From: Actinomycetota bacterium
GTDB taxonomy: Bacteria > Actinomycetota > Actinomycetes > Nanopelagicales > Nanopelagicaceae
Length of the DNA: 7,316 nucleotides
Direction of reading: 5' to 3'
Assembly (NCBI GenBank): GCA_009700715.1
Contig: WLLM01000036.1
Span: 1-7,316, forward strand
A model generated the notes under the pieces. It had not been told where the DNA came from, did no database searches, and saw only the letters and a list, made by a program, of their open reading frames with translations. This document shows positions 1 to 7,316 of this stretch, in pieces. Every line of letters begins with the position of its first letter. Position 1 is the first letter of the stretch. The translations under genes and the position numbers were made by a program.

Positions 1-25
1 AATTGCAGAAATGAATTGCAGAAAT
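1..25. repeat. Tandem direct repeat, two 12-base copies, upstream of ilvB
   Basis: The 12-base unit AATTGCAGAAAT occurs at 1-12 and again at 14-25, separated by a single G, giving a 13-base period. It sits 30 bases before the ilvB start. It could be a small duplication, part of a longer array starting left of the window, or a pair of direct binding sites for a regulator. No function can be assigned from two copies at a window edge. The rest of bases 1-54 shows no clear -10/-35 pair, no hairpin and no leader peptide rich in Leu, Val or Ile codons. Confidence 0.6.
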
Positions 26-40
26 AAAACGAGAGTACGG

Positions 41-47
41 AAAGGAG
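41..47 (+). promoter_or_regulatory. Ribosome binding site of ilvB
   Basis: AAAGGAG at 41-47 is a strong Shine-Dalgarno match with 7 bases of spacing to the ATG at 55. It supports that ATG as the start of ilvB. Confidence 0.85.
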
Positions 48-54
48 TAAGAAG

Positions 55-1814
55 ATGGCGCACATTCCAACGGCCAACGGCACAGCAATGACAGGAGCTA
101 CTTCATTGGTGAAAAGCCTAGAAGCAGCCAATGTAGATGTGATGTTCGGATTGCCAGGCGGCGCGATTCTTCCTGCTTACGATCCGATCTTTGATTCAAC
201 TATTCGCCACATCTTGGTTCGCCACGAACAAGGCGCAGGTCACGCAGCAACTGGATATGCGCAAGTTACCGGTCGCGCCGGCGTATGTATCGCTACTTCT
301 GGTCCTGGAGCCACAAACTTAGTTACACCTTTAATGGATGCGGCAATGGATTCTGTTCCACTAGTTGCAATCACTGGCCAGGTTCCATCTGCGGCTATTG
401 GTACAGATGCATTCCAAGAAGCCGATATTCGCGGAATCACCATGCCGTTTACTAAGCACAACTATTTGGTTACTAATCCTGATGAAATACCTGGCGTTAT
501 CGCCGAGGCATTCCACATCGCAACAACAGGTCGTCCAGGTCCGGTACTCGTAGACGTTGCTAAAGATGCTTTACAGAAGATGACCACTTTTAACTGGCCA
601 ACTTCGATCAAACTTGCTGGCTACAACCCAAAGACAACCCCTGATGCGCAGGCGATCACTGATGCAGCTGCGCTCATCGCACAGTCTTCAAAGCCGGTTT
701 TCTATGTTGGCGGCGGCGTTATTAAAGCTAATGCTCATAAAGAACTTCGTCAGCTGGTAGAGCTTCTCGGAGCTCCCGTTGTTACCACCCTAATGGCGCG
801 CGGTGCATTCCCGGATTCACACCCATTGCATATGGGTATGCCTGGAATGCACGGAACTGTTGCAGCTGTTACTGCACTTCAAAAGGCCGATTTATTAATA
901 ACTTTAGGGGCACGTTTCGACGATCGCGTTACCGGAAAGCTTTCAACATTCGCGCAGAACGCAAAAGTTCTTCATGTAGATATCGATCCTGCGGAAATTG
1001 GTAAGAATCGCCATGCAGATGTTGCAGTTGTTGCAGATGTTAAAGAAGCAATTTCAGCTCTTATTCCTGCGCTAAAAGCCGCACTGGCAAAGAGCCAACC
1101 AGATCTTTCAACTTGGTTGCGCCAAATGAATTCACTTAAAGCGACATATCCATTGGGTTATGACCAACCAGAAGATGGTTCATTGTCACCGCAACATGTA
1201 ATCCAACGAATCGGACAGATATCTGGGACCGACACCATTTTTACCGCCGGCGTTGGTCAACATCAAATGTGGGCATCACAATTTATTTCTTACGAACATC
1301 CACGCACTTGGCTTAACTCCGGTGGTGCAGGCACGATGGGTTACGGAGTACCAGCTGCCATGGGTGCAAAGGTCGGCGCACCAGAAGCAACTGTTTGGGC
1401 AATTGATGGCGACGGTTGTTTCCAAATGACGAATCAAGAACTTGTTACATGCGCGCTAAACAATATTCCTATCAAAGTTGCAATCATCAATAACGAATCT
1501 CTCGGCATGGTTCGCCAGTGGCAGACCTTGTTCTACGAAGGTCGTTACTCAAATACAAACCTCGAATCAAAGCGCGTTCCTAACTTCCCAATGCTTGCTG
1601 AAGCGATGGGTTGCGTTGGTCTTTCTTGCGATCGCCCTGAGGATTTGGATAAGACAATCGAAAAAGCGATGTCGATCAATGACCAACCAGTTGTTGTCGA
1701 CTTCCGAGTTCATCGCGATGCCATGGTTTGGCCAATGGTCGCTGCCGGAACATCGAATGATGAAATCATGATCGCTCGCGCTACTGCGCCTGACTGGGAT
1801 TCACAGGAGCTCTA

Positions 1815-1815
<1 letters not shown>
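55..1815 (+). CDS. ilvB: Acetolactate (acetohydroxyacid) synthase, large catalytic subunit
   Basis: This 586-aa cytoplasmic ThDP enzyme condenses two pyruvates to 2-acetolactate (valine, leucine) or pyruvate with 2-oxobutyrate to 2-aceto-2-hydroxybutyrate (isoleucine). Three family domains are visible: an N-terminal ThDP pyrimidine domain (about 14-180) with [10 protein letters not shown] at 34-43 and the catalytic Glu58 in [13 protein letters not shown]; a central FAD-binding domain (about 200-340) with RFDDRVTG at 287-294; and a C-terminal ThDP pyrophosphate domain (about 380-560) with the GDG...NN metal motif from 452 to 480. The plant herbicide-site equivalents Ala37, Pro111 and Trp489 keep the sensitive residues, as usual for wild-type enzymes. 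The ATG at 55 follows a strong ribosome binding site. The stop overlaps the ilvN start by one base (TAATG), fitting a two-subunit enzyme. Compared with Streptomyces IlvB as I remember it, the N-terminus is shorter and a loop near residues 500-508 is trimmed. Identification is very secure. Confidence 0.98.
1805..1809 (+). promoter_or_regulatory. Ribosome binding site of ilvN
   Basis: AGGAG lies within the last codons of ilvB, 5 bases before the ilvN ATG at 1815. With the TAATG stop/start overlap it points to coupled translation of the two subunits. Confidence 0.8.
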
Positions 1816-4739
<2,924 letters not shown>

Positions 4740-4752
4740 TAGAGAGATTGAG

Positions 4753-5787
4753 ATGAAGAATATAAATCTTGCCGTTATCGCCGGCGATGGCATTGGGCCA
4801 GAAGTGGTTGCCCAAGGTCTTCGCGTTCTCGATAAGGTCGCTGCTAAGCACAACGTAACTTTTACCAAGACTGAATACGATCTCGGTGCAGGTTATTGGC
4901 ATCGCACCGGTGAAGTTCTCCCTGATTCAGTTCTGGCAGAGCTCGCTAAAGCCGACGTCATCTTGCTTGGCGCTGTTGGAGACCCAACTGTTCCAAGCGG
5001 CGTGCTTGAACGCGGATTACTTCTAAAACTCCGTTTCGCATTTGATCACTACGTAAATCTACGTCCAGCAATTTTGCGCGCAGGAGTAACTGGCCCACTT
5101 GCTACAAAGGCGCCAATCGATTTCATCGTGGTTCGTGAAGGAACTGAAGGCCCATACGTTGGCGCCGGCGGAGTTCTTGCTGAAGGAACCGATGCAGAAA
5201 TCGCAACAGAAGAATCTCTAAATACCCGCCGCGGTGCTGAGCGAGTAATTCGTGATGCTTTTGCGCGCGCCCAAAAGCGCGATCGCAAGAAGTTAACTCT
5301 TGTTCACAAGAACAATGTCTTAACTCGCGCTGGCAGTCTTTGGACGCGCACCTTCAATGAAGTTGCCAAAGAGTTCCCAGGTGTAACAACTGATTACCTT
5401 CACGTTGATGCCGCATCAATGTTCTTCGTTACCAACCCAGAACGTTTTGATGTCGTCGTAACCGATAACTTATTCGGAGATATCTTGACCGATATCGCTG
5501 CTGCAATCTGCGGTGGAATTGGTCTTGCTGCCTCTGGCAACATCAATCCAACCGGCGCATTTCCTTCGATGTTTGAGCCAGTACACGGTTCAGCACCAGA
5601 TATCGCTGGCAAGAATTTAGCCGACCCAACAGCAACTGTTATGTCGGTTGCAATGATGATGGATCACTTGGGATTTGCAGATGCCGCTCACGAAATCGAA
5701 GCTGCGGTAAATGCTGATTTACTTGTTCGTGCAGATAAGAAGCGAAGCACTACAGAAATCGGAGATGCGCTACTCGCGCAACTTTAA
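4753..5787 (+). CDS. leuB: 3-Isopropylmalate dehydrogenase
   Basis: This 344-aa cytoplasmic enzyme oxidatively decarboxylates 3-isopropylmalate to 2-oxoisocaproate with NAD+ in leucine synthesis. In citramalate-pathway organisms it also converts 3-methylmalate to 2-oxobutyrate. It belongs to the isocitrate/isopropylmalate dehydrogenase family. Visible signatures are GDGIGPEV at 11-18, [15 protein letters not shown] at 91-105 with substrate arginines Arg94 and Arg104, Arg128 in [10 protein letters not shown], Lys186 in HKNN, Asp219, and metal-binding Asp243 and Asp247 in [11 protein letters not shown]. The cofactor loop HGSAPDIAG (278-286), with Asp283, indicates NAD+ rather than NADP+. Length is normal. 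The ATG at 4753 lies 13 bases after the serA stop and has only a weak purine-rich site (AGAGAG at 4741-4746). The downstream cimA makes a dual leucine/isoleucine role plausible. Confidence 0.97.
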   Translation: MKNINLAVIAGDGIGPEVVAQGLRVLDKVAAKHNVTFTKTEYDLGAGYWHRTGEVLPDSVLAELAKADVILLGAVGDPTVPSGVLERGLLLKLRFAFDHYVNLRPAILRAGVTGPLATKAPIDFIVVREGTEGPYVGAGGVLAEGTDAEIATEESLNTRRGAERVIRDAFARAQKRDRKKLTLVHKNNVLTRAGSLWTRTFNEVAKEFPGVTTDYLHVDAASMFFVTNPERFDVVVTDNLFGDILTDIAAAICGGIGLAASGNINPTGAFPSMFEPVHGSAPDIAGKNLADPTATVMSVAMMMDHLGFADAAHEIEAAVNADLLVRADKKRSTTEIGDALLAQL

Positions 5788-5788
5788 A

Positions 5789-6868
5789 ATGAAGATAACA
5801 CTAAATCCCAACGCTAAAGATGCCGCGACTCGCGATGCCTTGGTTGCTGAAGGCGGATTTGGTAAGTACTACACCGACCACATGGTTATCTGCGAGTGGA
5901 CGCAAGATGGTGGCTGGGCTGAACCAGAGCTAATTCCTTATGGTCCGCTCTCACTCGATCCAGCAACTGCTGTCTTCCATTACGGGCAAGAGATCTTCGA
6001 AGGAATGAAGGCCTATCGCCAACCTGATGGCGGTATCGCGTTATTTCGTCCTGAAGCAAATGCCCGTCGCTTTGCAAAATCTGCCGCTCGTTTAGCGCTT
6101 CCAGAAATGCCAGAGGCGCTCTTTTTAGAAACAGTTGAAACTCTTGTAAAGCAAGATGCTGGTTGGGTGCCAAATAAAGTTGGCGAATCTTTGTACATCC
6201 GCCCATTTATGATCGCAACCGAAGTTGGTTTAGGCGTTCGTCCATCAAATAAAGCAACTTACATTCTTATCGCAACGCCAGCTGGCGCTTACTTTGATCC
6301 ATCAAAGGCTGTATCTGTTTGGATCTCAACAGAATACGTCCGTGCTGCGCAAGGTGGAACGGGTGAAGCAAAGTGCGGCGGAAACTACGCGGCTTCCCTT
6401 GTCGCACAGAAAGCAGCTGCAAAAGAAGGTTGCGATCAAGTTGTTTGGATCGATGCCAAAGAACGTAAGTGGATTGAAGAAATGGGCGGCATGAACCTTT
6501 ACTTCGTAAAGGGTAAAGGCGCCGATGCAACCGTTATTACACCAAAGTTAACTGGAACTTTATTGCCAGGTATCACTCGCGATTCAATTCTTTCTGCTGC
6601 TAAAGATCTTGGTTACAAGACTGATGAAGTAATGCTCTCTATCGACGACTGGCGCGAAGGTGTTTCATCCGGTGAGATCACCGAAATCTTTGCTTGCGGA
6701 ACCGCAGCGGTGGTTTCTCCAGTTGGTCAAGCCAAGAGTGCAATGGGTACTTGGGTTACCGGCGATGGACAACCTGGCGCAATCACGATGCAGATTCGCA
6801 ATCACTTACTTGCAATTCAGCACGGTACAACTGCTGATAAGCATGGTTGGGTTAAGCGAGTTATCTAA
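5789..6868 (+). CDS. ilvE: Branched-chain amino acid aminotransferase
   Basis: This PLP-dependent transaminase (fold type IV) interconverts the 2-oxo acids of valine, leucine and isoleucine with the amino acids, using glutamate. From ATG 5789 it has 359 aa, close to the roughly 360 usual in actinobacteria. Visible features are [22 protein letters not shown] (54-75, shown here by its ends: SLDPAT and EGMKAY), Arg93-Arg94, [13 protein letters not shown] at 138-150, the Schiff-base Lys195 in [12 protein letters not shown], Glu231 in [10 protein letters not shown], the phosphate-binding GITRD at 261-265 and [12 protein letters not shown] at 302-313. The frame stays open upstream to 5711 inside leuB, with in-frame ATGs at 5711 and 5765. 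The family N-terminus fits 5789, one base after the leuB stop. No clear ribosome binding site precedes it, so translation probably depends on ribosomes finishing leuB. Its stop overlaps the cimA start (TAATG). Identification secure; start likely. Confidence 0.96.
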   Translation: MKITLNPNAKDAATRDALVAEGGFGKYYTDHMVICEWTQDGGWAEPELIPYGPLSLDPATAVFHYGQEIFEGMKAYRQPDGGIALFRPEANARRFAKSAARLALPEMPEALFLETVETLVKQDAGWVPNKVGESLYIRPFMIATEVGLGVRPSNKATYILIATPAGAYFDPSKAVSVWISTEYVRAAQGGTGEAKCGGNYAASLVAQKAAAKEGCDQVVWIDAKERKWIEEMGGMNLYFVKGKGADATVITPKLTGTLLPGITRDSILSAAKDLGYKTDEVMLSIDDWREGVSSGEITEIFACGTAAVVSPVGQAKSAMGTWVTGDGQPGAITMQIRNHLLAIQHGTTADKHGWVKRVI

Positions 6869-7316
6869 TGACAATATCTGATGCTTTCCATATCTACGAC
6901 ACCACTTTGCGCGATGGCGCACAACAAGAGGGCTTGAATCTTTCGGTTCACGACAAGCTCACCATCGCACGCCACTTAGATGATCTAGGTGTTGGTTTTA
7001 TTGAAGGCGGTTGGCCAGGAGCTAACCCAAAGGACACTGAATTCTTCGCACTTGCCAAGAAAGAGTTAAAGCTTAAGAACGCAACTTTCGTAGCATTTGG
7101 CGCCACACGCCGCCCAAACGCGAAAGCTGCCGATGATGTATTACTTGGCGCACTTCGCGATAGCGGTGCTCCTGCAGTTACTTTGGTGGCAAAGTCATTT
7201 GATCGCCACGTAGATCTTGCGCTTAAGACAACTCTTGAAGAAAATCTCGCGATGATCCGCGATTCAGTTACCCACCTTCGTCAAGAAGGACAACGCGTTT
7301 TTCTAGATGCCGAGCA
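6868..7316 (+). CDS. cimA: (R)-Citramalate synthase, N-terminal part, cut by the window edge
   Basis: Only 149 complete codons are visible, of an expected 520-540. The protein belongs to the DRE-TIM (HMGL-like) family that includes 2-isopropylmalate synthase. It begins with [14 protein letters not shown] at 9-22, carrying Arg15 and Asp16 for substrate and divalent metal. The motifs [17 protein letters not shown] (44-60), VAFGATRR (75-82), [11 protein letters not shown] (105-115) and TLEENLAMI (122-130), ending in FLDAE at 145-149, are typical of the CimA subfamily rather than LeuA as I remember it. CimA condenses pyruvate with acetyl-CoA to citramalate, opening a threonine-independent isoleucine route. 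The ATG at 6868 overlaps the ilvE stop by one base with only a weak AAGCGAG upstream, which suggests translational coupling. The C-terminal regulatory domain, which decides isoleucine feedback, lies outside the window. A 2-isopropylmalate or homocitrate synthase role is less likely but not excluded. Confidence 0.9.
   Translation, partial: MTISDAFHIYDTTLRDGAQQEGLNLSVHDKLTIARHLDDLGVGFIEGGWPGANPKDTEFFALAKKELKLKNATFVAFGATRRPNAKAADDVLLGALRDSGAPAVTLVAKSFDRHVDLALKTTLEENLAMIRDSVTHLRQEGQRVFLDAE

Noticed and set aside
11..120. Possible leader peptide beginning at ATG 11
   Set aside because: The reading frame gives [12 protein letters not shown]..., without a run of Leu, Val or Ile codons; it runs into ilvB and has no terminator hairpin, so it does not look like an attenuator leader.
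5886..6206. 106-codon open frame on the minus strand inside ilvE
   Set aside because: It lies wholly opposite a conserved enzyme, has no ribosome binding site or recognisable domain, and its composition mirrors the codons of ilvE. It is a shadow frame.
6660..6881. 73-codon plus-strand frame spanning the ilvE-cimA junction
   Set aside because: It is out of frame with two well-supported genes, has no family signature and no ribosome binding site.

Overview
The window is one dense stretch of plus-strand amino-acid biosynthesis genes, with no RNA gene, mobile element, CRISPR array or internal terminator that I can see. In order it holds ilvB, ilvN, ilvC, serA, leuB, ilvE and the first 149 codons of cimA, which runs off the right edge. 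Gene junctions are +11, +13 or +1 bases, or overlaps of 1, 8 and 1 bases, so the genes very probably share one transcript. The promoter is probably left of base 1; only 54 bases precede ilvB.

The proteins read as actinobacterial. IlvB, IlvC, LeuB, IlvE and CimA resemble Streptomyces-type sequences, and SerA has the long (type I, about 530 aa) form, with active-site and serine-binding residues at the same numbers I recall for Mycobacterium tuberculosis SerA. From memory, Streptomyces carries ilvB-ilvN-ilvC-serA and then leuB, ilvE and a leuA2/cimA-like gene in the same order but with other genes between; here they are packed together. Base composition looks roughly balanced (not computed), far below typical soil actinomycetes. 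Compact junctions, moderate GC and trimmed proteins suggest a streamlined actinobacterium such as a freshwater acI/Nanopelagicales lineage. That placement is an inference.

Functionally, IlvB/IlvN (acetohydroxyacid synthase), IlvC and IlvE give three of the four common steps of valine and isoleucine synthesis (IlvD is not here). LeuB serves leucine synthesis and, with CimA, a threonine-independent route from pyruvate and acetyl-CoA through citramalate to 2-oxobutyrate and isoleucine. SerA begins serine synthesis from 3-phosphoglycerate. Not present in the window: ilvD, leuA, leuCD, ilvA, serB, serC.

Points worth a second look are the single-domain IlvN, the start codons of serA (GTG at 3147) and ilvE (ATG at 5789), the loss of clear Shine-Dalgarno sites in the second half of the operon, the CimA-LeuB pairing, and a tandem 12-base repeat just upstream of ilvB. 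I found no undescribed system: this is a conserved housekeeping operon.
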